A DNA stretch of 64,000 nucleotides, taken from positions 207,510,813 to 207,574,812 of the forward strand of contig OW240914.1 of assembly GCA_933207985.1 (NCBI GenBank), written 5' to 3'. Origin of the DNA: Pelobates cultripes. Taxonomy: Eukaryota; Chordata; Amphibia; Anura; Pelobatidae. A program made the translations under genes and the position numbers. The notes beneath the pieces were generated by a model. It was not told where the DNA came from. It worked only from the letters and a program-made list of their open reading frames with translations, and did no database searches. Numbering within the stretch: the stretch's first letter is position 1; each line of letters begins with the position of its first letter. Below are positions 1-11,634 of this stretch, piece by piece.

Positions 1-1280
1 CCCATACCCCATGCAGTTCCTACCCACTGCAGCCCACAATCCCCCATAGCCCCTACCTCCCTGCTCCCTCTGCAGCACCTACCCCTGCTCCCTCTGCAGT
101 CCCTACCCCCTGCAGCCCCTATCCCCTTCTCCCACAGCAGCCCATACCCCCTACAGCTCCTACCTCCCTGCTTCCTCTGCAGCCCCTTCCTCCCTGCTCC
201 CTCTGCAGCCCCTTCCTCCCTGCTCCCTCTGCAGCCCCTACCTCCCTGCTCCCTCTGCATCCCCTACCTCCCTGCTCCCAGTGCATCCCCTACCCCCCTG
301 CTCCCAGTGCATCCTAACTCCTGCTCCCAGTGTATCCCTACCTCGGCTCCCACTGCATCCCTGCTCCCACTGCATCTCTACCTCTGCTCCCACTGTATCC
401 TGCTCAGTGTATTCCCTACCCCTGTGCCCACTGTATCCCTACCCCTGCTCCCACTGCAGCCCCCACCCCTGCCTCCCTGCATCCCCACCCCCTGATCCCA
501 CTGCATCCCATACCCCCATGCTCCCACTGCATCCCCTACCCCCTCTGCAGCCCCTATCCCCTGCTCCCACTGCAGCCCCTACCCCCTGCTCCCACTGCAG
601 CCCCAACCCCCCTGCTCCCACTGCAGCCCCATCCCCCCTGCTCCCTCTGCAGCCCCCAACCCCCCCAATTCACAAGCCCATACCCCATGCAGTTCCTACC
701 CACTGCAGCCCACACCCCCTACCTCCCTGCTCCCTCTGCAGCACCTACCCCTGCTCCCTCTGCAGCCCCTACCACCTGCAGCCCCTACCCCCTTCTCCCA
801 CTGCAGCCCATACCCCCTACAGCTCCTACCTCCCTGCTCCCTCTGCAGCCCTACCTCCCTGCTCCCTCTGCATCCCCTACCTCCCTGCTCCCTCTGTATC
901 CCGTATCTTCCTGCTCCCACTGCATCCCGTACCCCTCTGCTCCCACTGTCCCCTCCTCCCTGCTCCCTGTGCATCCCTATCTTCCTGCTCCCACTGCATC
1001 CCGTGCCCCTCTGCTCCACTGCGGCTTTTACCTGCTGCTCCCCTGCAGCTCCTACCCCTGCACAGTCGCAATGGTAGAGTTTGCAGCACCAGTAGTGGCA
1101 GTGGGCTGCCCAGCTGCTCCCACTGCAGCTCCTGTGCCAGCACCCACTACAGTCTGTCCCACCTCTGCACCTACAGCCTCAATCCACCCTATTCCCCATT
1201 GCCCTCTACAGTCCCATCCCCTGCAGCCCCTTCCCTTGCACCCTTACAGCCCTTCCTTTCGGCACCTCTGCAGTCCCTAC
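1..1280. repeat. C-rich minisatellite (CTGCTCCCWCTGCAGCCCCTAC-like units)
   Basis: Imperfect tandem units of about 24 bp built on TGCTCCC, CTGCAGCCCC and TACC fill the start of the window, which begins inside the array. A higher-order duplication is visible: the stretch from base 1 reappears from about 675 with nearly the same unit order. Long open frames occur on both strands (for example 281-1300 +), but their Pro/Cys/Ser-rich translations only reflect the repeat, so they are not annotated as genes. The array decays after about 1150. Confidence 0.9.
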
Positions 1281-1296
1281 CTTTACGCGCACAAAC

Positions 1297-1820
1297 ATAA
1301 AAGGAACACTATGAATTTACCAGAACAACTATAACAATTTGCCATTATACAGCAATGTATAGTAACAGCTTAATGTTTATTATATAGATTAATGTAGTTG
1401 TTCTGGTGAGTATAGTATACTACTGCAGGGTTTTTGCTGTAAAGACTGCCTTTTCAGAGAAAATGCAGTGTTCACATTGCTTCCTAGGAACACCTAGGCG
1501 CTTCCTGTGTCAGTGTTGCAAAATGTGCAGCACTGACATTCAGCATCTCCATGCTCTGCATGTCGACGCTGAACGCTTGTCATAGAGAAGCACTGATTCG
1601 ATGCATCTCTATGATGGAGATTGGCACAGCACAGCGTTTTGCTGTGCGTGTACAATAGCCTTCCAGTGCTTTCCTATGGTAGAGCATTGGGTTGGCTGAG
1701 AGCATCCAAATTGATAAACTCTGCCAAGGAGTTTGGTCCGTGCTGGGAAACAGGTGAGTAAATCGCATTTTTAAGGGGGGAATACACATTTGTATTCCTG
1801 ACACTATAGTGTTCCTTTAA
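1297..1820. mobile_element. Non-autonomous DNA transposon with TTAA target (Kolobok/T2-like MITE), type 1
   Basis: The left end reads AAGGAACACTAT after an ATAA that looks like a decayed TTAA. The right end reads ATAGTGTTCC before TTTAA, the inverted complement. Nothing in it codes. TTAA targets with AAAGGRAC termini match what is known of Kolobok/T2-type MITEs of frogs. The element abuts the next one and they share the TTAA at 1817-1820. Related, more decayed copies are at 35455-35841, 48341-48745 and 51277-51620. The superfamily is inferred because no transposase is present. Confidence 0.7.
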
Positions 1821-2292
1821 AGGGACACTCCAGGCACCCAGACCACTTCTGCCCATTGGAGTGGTCTGGGTGCCAACTCCCACTACCCTTAACCCTGCAA
1901 GTGTAGTTATTGCAGATTTTATAAACTGCAATAATTACCTTGCAGGGTTAACTCCTCCTCTAGTGGCTGTCTACTAGACAGCCACTAGAGGGCACTTCCT
2001 GGCCTATAGCACAGCGTCTATAGCAAAGCATCGCTAAAATTCCCATAGGAAAGCATTTAAAAGCATTTTCAATGCTTTCCTATGCAGAGGTCTAATGCAT
2101 TAGGTCTCCCCCGACGGCTAACGTGATGAAGGGGAGGAGCACGAGCAGAGGAAGAAGCAGCGACGTGGGACATGTCGCTGCCTCTGGTAAGTCACTGAAG
2201 GGGTTTTCACCCCTTCAGCAACCGGGGATGGAGAGGGGAGCTGCAGTGGCAGGAAAACGAATTGTTTTCCTGGCACTGTAGAGTCCCTTTAA
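1817..2292. mobile_element. Non-autonomous TTAA-flanked element (MITE), type 2
   Basis: It is bounded by TTAA at 1817-1820 and 2289-2292, with inverted ends AAAGGGACACTCC and GAGTCCCTTT. Inside are several inverted repeats, such as CCAGACCACT paired with AGTGGTCTGG and GTGGCTGTCTA paired with TAGACAGCCAC. There is no coding potential. A truncated copy in the opposite orientation lies at 7840-8088. It is probably of the same superfamily as the preceding element, but the interior differs. Confidence 0.75.
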
Positions 2293-2860
2293 GGTGGCTC
2301 GTAACATTTAACACTTGGTTTCACAAATACCCCCTTATACATACTGCCATGCTACACACACACACACAAAAAAATACTACCCTATTCACAAAACCAAAAA
2401 CATGTATAATATACTATGAATCCACATATCCTGACACTACACACAAAGACACGCATATATTCACTTACACTAGCACTCACAGTGAATATACACACAGAAA
2501 CATGCATTCACTTTACATGTACATACAATCAAATATACGGTACACCTATACCAGCATATATATCGGTCTGCTGGGGGCCCAGGTGCTAATTTTGCCCGGG
2601 GGCCCAGGCCACTGTCAGTCCGTCCCTGGTGAGCCGTGCTACTGTAAACACCCCTCTACACATAACAACAGTGAGAACATTCCACTGAACTGGCCAGGTT
2701 AATAGAAGAGTCTTTGAAATCAGCTTTTCTTGTTTTTGAATTTATTTATAATTTGCAACATTCAGGAGTGGGGCCTGACTATCATGCAAATGGATGCAAA
2801 CTGAGATAACTACTCACTGATCTTTGTATCATAACTGCAGAATTGATATTTTAATTATCT
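2293..2860. other. Unannotated spacer
   Basis: This stretch holds CA-rich simple sequence near 2350 and a short GC-rich fragment with GGGGGCCCAGG repeated near 2570-2610. The 146-codon frame over 2262-2702 has no recognisable domain and begins inside the preceding MITE. I see no gene. Confidence 0.5.
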
Positions 2861-3012
2861 ATTTATTTTATTTTATTTTATTTATAAAATATTTTACCAG
2901 GAAAGATACATTGAGATTTCTCTTGTTTTCAAATATGTCCTGACCTGAGTAGGCTCCTGCAATTGGTTTGCGTTAGTAAGTCCTCAGCTCATTGCTTCTT
3001 TCCCAAGCCAAA
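2861..3012. repeat. ATTTT simple repeat joined to an interspersed-repeat fragment
   Basis: TTTATTTTATTT runs lead into AAAATATTTTACCAGGAAAG and following sequence, then an L2 LINE begins. Text like this recurs widely in frog genomes as far as I recall, but I cannot assign a family. Confidence 0.35.
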
Positions 3013-3014
3013 AG

Positions 3015-4412
3015 TCATGAGGGATGTCTTTTGACACAGTTGATCATCCTCTCCTCTTTCAAACTCTTTAATCGCTCGATCTCTGTGACTCTGTCCTCTC
3101 TTGGTTTTCCTCCTATCTCTCCCAACGCTCATTCAGTGTCTCCTTTTCCAAGGATATCTCCTCCCCTCGTCTCGGTTGGAGTTCCCCAAGGCTCTGTCAT
3201 TGGTCCCCTTCTATTTTCTCTTTATACTGCCTCTCTTGGTAAACGTATTGCCTCTTTTGGATTCCACTACCACCTGTACGCTGATGATACTCAGATATAC
3301 CTCTCCTCCCCGGACCTCTCCCCTGCCATCCTACAACGTGTCACTGATTGCCTTTCTTCCATCTCTGACTGGATGTCCTCACGCTTTCTGAAACTCAATC
3401 TCTCTAAAACTGAACTCCTTGTCTTTCCTCCTCCTAATACTGATCCTCCTCTCGCTCTCCCTTCAAGTCAGTGATATCCACATAAGTCCATCCCTGCAAG
3501 CGCGCTGTCTTGGCGTCATACTTGACTCTGATCTCACCTTTGAGTCTCACATCCAGATTGTTGCCAAGTCCTGTAGGTTCCAACTCAAAAATATAGCCCG
3601 CATCCGCCCCTTTCTTACACAAGACGCTACCAAGGAGCTTGTCTATGCTCTAGTAATTTCCCGCATGGATTACTGTAACCCTCTCCTGATTGGTCTCCCC
3701 AAAAGCCGTATTTCCCTACTACAGTCTGTAATGAATGCTGCAGCTAGACTGATTTTCCTCTCTAGTCGGTCCTCTCACACCTCACCCCTCTGCCAGTCCT
3801 TACGTTGGCTCCCTGTATCCTATAGAATCAATTCAAAGTGCTAACCCATACATTTAAAGCACTGAACAATTCTAGCCCCTCTTTTATCTCTTCACTGATC
3901 CATAGGTATGCCCCTACTCGTTCCCTCCGCTCTGCGAGTGACCACCTCCTGCCCACTGCTCGCACCCGTATGGCCAACTCGCACTTGCAGGACCTCTCGC
4001 GGGCGGCTCCTTTCCTATGGAATAGCTTGCCTACTGCCATCAGACTCTCCCCTAGTCTTCAATCATTTAAGAAGGGCCTTAAAACCCATCTCTTTAGGAA
4101 AGCTTATGGCCTCCCAGAGTAATCTCTACCTTACATACCTGCCTCTTGCTCTCTCCTATGGGACAGTGCTTTACTCTCTCCTCAAGCTCTGCTTCACTCC
4201 CACCCTATTTGATATTTCCTGTCCTAACGTTTCTAATACCCCACCTCCTATAGTCTGTAAGCTCGTTTGAGCAGGGTCCTCTTCAACCTATTGTTCCTGT
4301 AAGTTTTCTTGTAATTGTTCTATTTAGAGTTACATGCCCCCTCTCATAATATTGTAAAGCGCTATGGAATCTGTTGGCGCTATATAAATGGCAATTATAA
4401 TAATAATAATAA
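3015..4412 (+). mobile_element. LINE L2-type, 5'-truncated copy with intact 3' end
   Basis: The copy begins inside the reverse transcriptase and runs through the C-terminal domain to a typical L2-type 3' end: GTAAAGCGCTATGG, GGCGCTATATAAAT, then an (AAT)n tail at 4396-4412. A short 3' UTR includes AGCTCGTTTGAGCAGGG. A second copy of the same kind is at 22333-25895 and ends in the same way. No target duplication is evident. Family assignment rests on recognised protein and 3'-end motifs. Confidence 0.88.
3022..4122 (+). pseudogene. L2 LINE reverse transcriptase, C-terminal half, frameshifted
   Basis: This once encoded the RT that copies LINE RNA at a nicked chromosomal target. The palm motifs are visible: [10 protein letters not shown] (motif A region) in one frame, then [13 protein letters not shown] (motif B) and YADDTQIYL (motif C with the catalytic DD) in the 2992-3474 frame. 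The C-terminal part follows in other frames: LGVILDSDLTFE and RMDYCNPLL at 3419-3844, then APFLWNSLP and FKKGLKTHLF at 3838-4122, with a natural stop. At least three frame changes separate these blocks, so it is dead. Endonuclease and ORF1 are absent through 5' truncation, which is usual for LINE copies. Confidence 0.85.
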
Positions 4413-4689
4413 TGTCCACCCTGGATTATTTTCACACTTCTGCAGAGCTCCTGGCTTAAACAACATCAGGTCATTTAAAAGCTGCAGGGGTTTTCATTTA
4501 GACTTTGACCTGAGGGCTGGAGGGGTGGAGATCTGGGGTTTTATCCAAACCATCTCACTGGATTGTATGTCCTTATACTATACAATCTTTAATGGAGGTT
4601 CTTTCCAAGCTTAAATTTGACTTGTCTCCAACCAGATCAAGTTTACTCTTTGCAAGACTGACTGTGACTTTTGGCATTTTTTTTTTTGC
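4413..4689. other. Unannotated spacer
   Basis: No gene or clear repeat boundary is visible between the (AAT)n tail of the L2 copy and the next polyadenylated fragment. Confidence 0.4.
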
Positions 4690-4983
4690 AAGGAAGATCA
4701 CTTGGAATATCTTATTGTTTTATATTCATATACCTTGCTGCCGCTGGTGTTTTCTTTAATTCTGTTTTTAGCATTGTTGGTGACATTTCTATTTTCTTTT
4801 CTGTTCTTAAATAAGGCAATGGCCTATCTTGCGCAAGGAAAAAAAGCTCTAATATATGGTATTTTTTATTCTGTATGTTCTGCCTTTCACTCATCTGTTT
4901 GGCATTGTTGACAACTTGTCTACTGTTCCTTATGTTATATATGTTGTGCATCAACCTCAATAAAATATGAAAAAAAAAAAAAA
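4690..4983 (+). mobile_element. Probable 3' end of a polyadenylated retroposon
   Basis: The segment ends in AATAAAATATG followed by 13 A at about 4971-4983. The AATAAA signal sits about 12 bp before the tail, as in LINE or processed-transcript copies. The 69-codon frame at 4702-4911 is hydrophobic but has no recognisable domain. I did not find a matching target duplication, and the 5' limit is a guess. Confidence 0.4.
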
Positions 4984-7839
4984 CATAATTCCAGGGATAT
5001 TTGGGCCAAATTAAAATGTTTAGGGTAATATCTCTGAAAGTCCTGTTTATTTCACTTTTATTTGTCTTCATATTTGCTGTTAGCAAATTTGATTAATTTA
5101 TCTTGAGTGTATGGAGACAAACTAATGCAAATGTTTAGGTTGTTTTTGCTACTTGAATGTTGGATTTTAGTAAATAACCCCATACTGGTCAGTTTAATTC
5201 TGTATTTGTAAATGCATTAATTATCTCAGATAGCCTTAATAATACTTCTAACTTGAGTTACATCCACTTATACACTATCAGCAACATGGAAAATTATGAA
5301 TAAATTGTAGCATCCCTAAAGCAAAATATGCCCTTGGAGATGTACTAAAACTAATAGGAGACAAATGCACTGAAGCTAATATGAAATTAGAATGTTAACA
5401 AATTCTTCTGTCTCTAATCTGTATATTTAGAATCCACCTTCTGTGCATTATGTAAATGAAACATCTGCCCATTTGCTTGAGTTCTAATCAATTTCAATAG
5501 ATGTTGTTCATCCTATTAAAATGCTATCTGGCAATCATAAATGGGCAAATATGGTGTTCCAACAATTTCAGTCCATTTGAAGTCGATATACAGAGGTGAC
5601 TTTAATGGAAACAATGTCTGTTATCAAATTTATTTGGTACCTTTTTTAGGAAAGTTATCCTACATTGTTGCTATAGTTACAGATGAGACAGCCATAAGCT
5701 AGCTTATTTCACCAACCCAAACAAAGCATCATATTTAATATGTAACTGAATTGAATGATGCCAAACCATGCACTTTTATTGTCAAGAAAAATTAGATGCA
5801 GTCTATCAAATTGTCTCCATCCAGTCAATCGTGTCATGTTTATGCAAATTGTGTGTTATTAGTATATATAGCTATACAAAGTAGTAAAACATCATATTTT
5901 AACATTTAGAAGAACGACAGAGCCTTTGTGGTATGTCAGAAATAAGTCCATGTACTGATACCAATGAAATAGCTCTCAAATAATTGCAGACACCCAATGA
6001 CACAATTCAAGGGTGCATGTTTTAATTGTTGGTAATAACAGAGCACAATAGCTACTTTGTTTGTGCCTAATAATGCTTAGTTTTACCTTTTTACAATGAC
6101 ATCTAACGCCTATACTAAGAGGAAACTCACTGGGCAATTGATATTAGAGCCTTTTTTTTCTACTGCATATGTTTCTGCCAAATAATAAATAGTCTTCTCT
6201 AGAACCAAGGTGAAAGAAATAGCAACTACACACAATTTAAAAAACAGCATATACTCTCTTAGCAGCAAAGCACACCCTAAACAGGTGTTACCTTGTTATC
6301 ATTATTTTAACCTTTTCAGTGCTGCCCCTAAGAATAGCAAATTGAATGTGTTCAGATGCAGTACTGAAAGGAAACACATTGAAAGTTTTGAATAAATTAC
6401 AATGAGAACACTTTTTGTTTTTAAATGAGAAAGTCATCTTTGGCACCAGAAAAAAATAAGGACCATGAAATTCAAACTATGTAATAAAAAAATAAACAAA
6501 AAAATAACTGAAGGATTTCAGAGTGATTAACATCTATTTAACTGGTAGGATTTGGAAGTTAACCAATTAGTGTGCATCTTTAGGCACTTTTCATCAGAGG
6601 GAGGCTTACCCAGTGACATAATTCAACACTTTGTGGAACATTGGATTTCATTGCAAAATGATATTTACCCCATGTACACACACTGATGAGAAGGATGGTT
6701 CTACATAATCTATCAAGTTACAAGTAAGTTAAAGCCATTTCATAGGGGGGCCTTCCCTGGTATTGTGAACTGTGTATAATAGCAAATAGAGACATACTAG
6801 GTATGTTATATGTAGTGATATTTTGTCTTATGTACAGCTCTTGTGTGGTCATGTTCTAAGATAGAAAGCCATCTGTACAAGTCAATTAGTAGCCCAATTC
6901 AAGAATATGCAAAATGCATTGATAAATGTTATATATTCACCAATAATCTATTGTAATTGAATGTCAAGTTCATACTTTATTAAGAGCAAATATATAAACG
7001 ATAGATTTTGCACCAGCATCTTATTAGTTGTATCTTGTGGGAACCATCTGCTAAAGTAATTTCAGCTATAATTGTGACTACTCAATAGGCAAGGAACAGA
7101 ATAATAACTGAAAATGTGTTGATTTACAGTGGAACTTACTAAACTGTCGCCTTATCACAGACACGTTTTTCAGGGAGATTAGATGAAAGAGCTAGAGGGT
7201 TGTACAATATAATCTAAAATGTATAACACACTTCATTTGTACTGTTAAGCTTCCAATGCCAGTTTAGCTGCCAGAATACTGAGTTTGTGGAGGATGGGGG
7301 GGAGGGGTTATACAACAATTCCGCATACTGCTTCAAATGTACATGATGTTAGAAAATTATCATGTTGGGAAGAAAAAATGCTACTTGTTATAGTTATAAT
7401 TATAGTAAATAGTGATGCATTGTAATAAATGGTATTTTAATCTGTATCCAATAAAAGTTACTACAATCTTTCTATTGTATTCATTAAAGTTTGATATTCT
7501 AGGAGATAAGATTGTAGTGATAAATCACTAAGTATTCACAAAGAACATTTTGGTGTGTTAAAAAAGGTAATATAATCTAAAACAAGAGAGTAAAAGATTG
7601 GTAAAAAAAAAAAAAAAGGCCAATTGTGAAAATGGAAGCTACAATTATGTTCCCAGCATAAAAATTAATACTATAATGCCACAAGTGGTATAATTGTAAT
7701 ATGTACACATTTAAAGCATGTTATTATTCCTGGGACTGCTACTGACCATTTACTCCAAGGATCAAGTTTGTCTAATTAGAGGCTTTTAGCACCTGCAGTG
7801 TATACTTAAGAGTTTTAAATTATCACTGAAAACATTCTT
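4984..7839. other. AT-rich intergenic DNA, nothing recognised
   Basis: There is no long open frame, RNA gene or clear transposon end. Small features are a run of 14 A near 7604-7617 and a G-rich patch near 7293-7307. Short frames such as 6210-6395 look random. Confidence 0.5.
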
Positions 7840-8088
7840 AAAGTGACTCTCCAGTGCCAGGAAAACATATCCGTTTTCCTGGCACTGCAGGACCTTGCAG
7901 TGCCCCTCTCCCTCGCATCCCCCATCCCATGTTGCTGAAGGGGTTAAAACCCCTTCAATGACTTACCTGAATCCAGCGCCGATCTCCCTCGGCACTGGGT
8001 CAGGTTTCTCCCACGCTCCTCCCCCTCCGCTCTTCCCCTGCCCCGTGCAGCAATTAGACCACCCCATAGGAAAGCATTATTCAATTCT
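7840..8088 (-). mobile_element. Truncated TTAA-type MITE, type 2 copy
   Basis: CTTAAAGTGACTCTCCAG and the following GCCAGGAAAAC and GCTGAAGGGGTTAAAACCCC match, in reverse orientation, the right half of the element at 1817-2292. It stops at GGAAAGCATTATTCAAT, where CR1 LINE sequence starts. The rest of the MITE does not resume after the LINE, so this is a deletion junction rather than a clean insertion. Confidence 0.7.
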
Positions 8089-9335
8089 TTCCTACTTCAG
8101 GGAGATCATGCCAAACTAATCTTATTGATTTTTTTTGATTGGGTAACTAAAATAATAGATCAGGGTGCTGCAGTAGACATTGCTTACCTAGATGTCAGAA
8201 AGGCTTTTGACACTGTTGCACATAGAAGGCTTATCAATAAACTGCAATCTTTAAGTTTGGATTCCAATATTGTTGAATGGGTAAGGCAGTGGCTGAGTGA
8301 CAGGCAACAGAGGTTTGTAGTTAATGGAATATATTCGAAGCTTGGACTTGTCACCAGTGGGGTACCTCAGGGACCCATTCTCTTTAATATTTTTATTAGT
8401 GATATTGCAGAAGGTCTTGATGGTAAGGTATGTCTTTTTGCTGATGATACTAAGATATGTAACATGGTTGATGTTCCAGGAGGGATAAGCCAAATGGCAA
8501 ATGATTTAGGTAAACTAGAAAAATGGTCAGAATTGTGACAACTGACATTTAATGTGGGTAAGTGCAATATAATGCATCTTGGACGTAAAAACCCAAGGGC
8601 AGAGTACAGAATATTTGATAGAGTCCTAACCTCAACATATGAGGAAAGGGATTTAGGGGTGATTATTTCTGATGGCTTAAAGGTAGGCAGACAATGTAAT
8701 AGAGCAGCAGGAAATGCTAGCAGAATGCTTGGTTGTATAGGGAGAGGTATTAGCAGTAGAAAGAGGGAAGTGCTCATGCCATTGTACAGAACACTGGTGA
8801 GACCTCACTTGGAGTATTGTACACAGTACTGGAGACCATATCTTCAGAAGGATATTGATAAATTAGAGAGGGTTCAGAGAAGGGCTACTAAACTGGTTCA
8901 TGGATTGCGGGATAAAACTTACCAGGAAAGGTTAATGGATCTTAACATGTATAGCTTGGAGGAAAGACGAGACAGGGGGGATATGATAGAAACATTTAAA
9001 TATATAAAGGGAATCAACACAGTAAAGGAGGAGACTATATTTAAAAGAAGAAAAACTACCACAACAAGAGGACATAGTCTTAAATTAGAGGGACAAAGGT
9101 TTAAAAATAATATCAGGAAGTATTACTATACTGAGAGGGTAGTGGATGCATGGAATAGCCTTCCAGCTGAAGTGGTATAGGTTAACACAGTAAAGGAGTT
9201 TAAGCATGCGTGGGATAGGCATAAGGCTATCCTAACTACAAGATAAGGCCAGGGACTAATGAAAGTATTTAGAAAATTGGGCAGACTAGATGGGCCGAAT
9301 GGTTCTTATCTGCCATCACATTCTATGTTTTTATC
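8089..9335 (+). mobile_element. CR1-type LINE, 5'-truncated copy with 3' end
   Basis: It starts inside the RT region (GDHAKLILL) and ends in GGGCCGAATGGTTCTTATC then CACATTCTATG. The 3' ATTCTATG motif is typical of CR1 elements. The closely similar minus-strand copy at 53648-59460 ends in repeated ATGTTTCT, which supports the family call. The copy is about 1.2 kb of an element whose full length would be several kb. Confidence 0.88.
8101..9241 (+). pseudogene. CR1 LINE reverse transcriptase, C-terminal part, with stop codons
   Basis: Residues seen in order are DWVTKIIDQG, YLDVRKAFDTV (motif A; the family usually has DFSKAFD, so the V-R is a substitution), VTSGVPQGPILFN (motif B, lacking the usual SVLG after QG) and LFADDTKICN (motif C with the catalytic DD). 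A TGA at about 8536-8538 falls where a Trp is expected after KWSEL, and the frame then continues at 8554-9180 with the C-terminal domain: LERVQRRATKLVHGL, YSLEERRDRGDMIETFKY and DAWNSLPAEVV. A TAG ends it about 20 codons early. The gap in motif B and the stops make it inactive. Confidence 0.87.
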
Positions 9336-11534
9336 AAATAGGTTGCAATTAGATGTATATCAGATATAGGGATGATAAATGTGGAAATGTTTTTTGTACC
9401 AAATTTACAAACATAATGTGAGACAGGACATAACTGTTCAGTGTCTGGGCCAATTGCAATTTTTTTTGTGTTTTGACTGAATCTTTATTTTTATTAATTG
9501 AAAGTCAGGTAAAATTTTGGTATTTACTACTCATCTGCAGAACATGTATGGCCTTATTATATTAATGGTGCATATTTGATAATTGTTGTAACCGTTTGTG
9601 GGTTCTCCTGCGGAGTACCTCTGTTACTTCTCGGCTTCCTAGGCTAGTTTAGGACCATCCTGCATCGCCTTGCTGAGTTGAAGTATTCGGTGCCATTAGG
9701 CGTGTTTAGATGTCCATCTCAAAGTAATCTGAGCAGTGTTTAGAGGTGAAATGTAGCAAGGGATTATAGCAATGACTATAGCCTTTACCCCACACCATGA
9801 GTTGAGACCACATATAGGTGTTAAACAGAACGGACTTCATTGTAGCTGTGCAAGGTATTTATACCCAAAATTAACACTACCCGTATGAGAACAGTTCCCC
9901 ATCAAGTCCTCATCCAATAACTCTTTATATTTCTTGCGGAAAACAACCCTTAGCCTCATCAAAACAAATTTTAGCTCTATTTTTTCCATGCAATTCAAAC
10001 AATCTAAAACAATGAATGCCCCTTGTAAAATTACCGCCCAACCAAGAGGAACCTCTACTCTGCAACCCTCGCATCCATGACAATTGTCTATTAATATCTG
10101 TGCTGTTGCATTCCATTCTATATTGAACAGGTGGCTCTATTCCTACAATAGTATTCAACAGCAAAAGGTTCAATAGGTATAAAGTATTTCAATTTCTTCA
10201 TATTCATTTGAGAAGACCAGATCGTTGTTGAGTGAGTGTATCTTGTTCAAAGCAGACACCATAAATGTACGTTGTCTATAAAATACACCACACAACATGC
10301 TTTAAATGGGACAGGTTATTTTTTATTTATTTAGATTTTGAGTTTTATTTTATCAAGCTGTGGAGACCAAATATACATTTTTCCTATTTTGCTTATGGGT
10401 CATTGATAGCCTTAGTTGAGTACTGAGTGTATAGAGTGTATAGTCAGTTAATGTTTCGAAAGTGGTTCTATGAGAAATAAAGATGTAATACCTTCAATCT
10501 CTGAAGTAATTAACCTGTTGGTATCCTCTCCACACAGTTAAGGATTTAAGCTACTTAGTGACTCACACATCAGAAATTCAAATGTGTTTATTAAAATTAA
10601 GATTAACGCAATGTGTAGGTATGGACCATTTAAATATGGTTGAATGCACAACCAGTAGGGACACTACTTTAATGCAGTTTAATGCAGTTAAATTATTGTG
10701 GAAGTGCTTGTTTTGTTGATTGAGAGATTAGCATTTACAGATACTTCCAGCAGTTTAAAGTGGTGCAGAAAGCATTGGGATCGTTCGGTACCAATAAGTG
10801 CAGTTGTGAAATGATGCATGAGACACCCACAGAATGGTAAAAATATCTCAAGGCTGCACTAATTAGTAAGCTAAGTGTTTTATGTATATTTGTGAGGTAA
10901 TTCCGTTCCTGATTTGATGATACACGGAGTTATAATGATAATAATAATATAAATCTTGTTTCTTTATCATATTATTCACATATATCTCTCATTCTCACTC
11001 ATTAGGCAAGTGTAATTGAGTGTTAAACATAGTTATCCTTGTGGCCAGAGTCATCATAAGTCAATCTGGTCCGACATGCATTAAAAGACATTGACAAAGA
11101 GCTACCAACATGAAATCTGTTGTATTTGTTATATTTGTATTATCATTGCATACTTGGTGGCATCATAGTGACTACCATGTAATATGTCTATACCTTACAA
11201 TCAGTAGGTTTAGGTGGGACATCCCAGGGTTCAGACTCCTGTCCAACCTCAGGGTTTGCTATGAATTTAGGAGCAGCAAGAACAAGTCTGCATAAAGCAC
11301 AAGCTCACCGTTAGATGCACTTGTGTTGCGTAGAGTGCTTTCATGGCATTAGGCTTCTGGGCAGAACACTTCATATTGGTGCTGTGCATGTGCAGCCCTG
11401 AATTGGACTTTTCTGGCTGACATCCCCATTTTGTAAGTGGGTTGGTAACTGAATTTCCAAGTTTTCATTCTACACGGATCATTTTTCATTCTACACAGAT
11501 ACACCCTCTTCATCTACGCGGATCATTTGTAACT
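9336..11534. other. Intergenic DNA, nothing recognised
   Basis: The sequence is AT-rich without long frames. Small landmarks are a short direct repeat of TTTAATGCAG near 10670-10685 and two GATCATTT/TTCATTCTACAC repeats just before the gap at 11465-11530. No gene or transposon end is identifiable. Confidence 0.45.
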
Positions 11535-11634
11535 NNNNNNNNNNNNNNNNNNNNNNNNNNNNNNNNNNNNNNNNNNNNNNNNNNNNNNNNNNNNNNNNNN
11601 NNNNNNNNNNNNNNNNNNNNNNNNNNNNNNNNNN
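11535..11634. other. Assembly gap (100 N)
   Basis: Exactly 100 N. Satellite DNA starts immediately at the right edge, so the true array may be longer than shown and the gap size is probably nominal. Confidence 0.99.

Noticed and set aside
281..1334. Long Pro/Cys/Ser-rich frames (339 and 334 codons) and minus-strand Gly-rich frames
   Set aside because: They follow the period of the minisatellite in every frame and show no domain; open frames are expected when the unit lacks stop codons.
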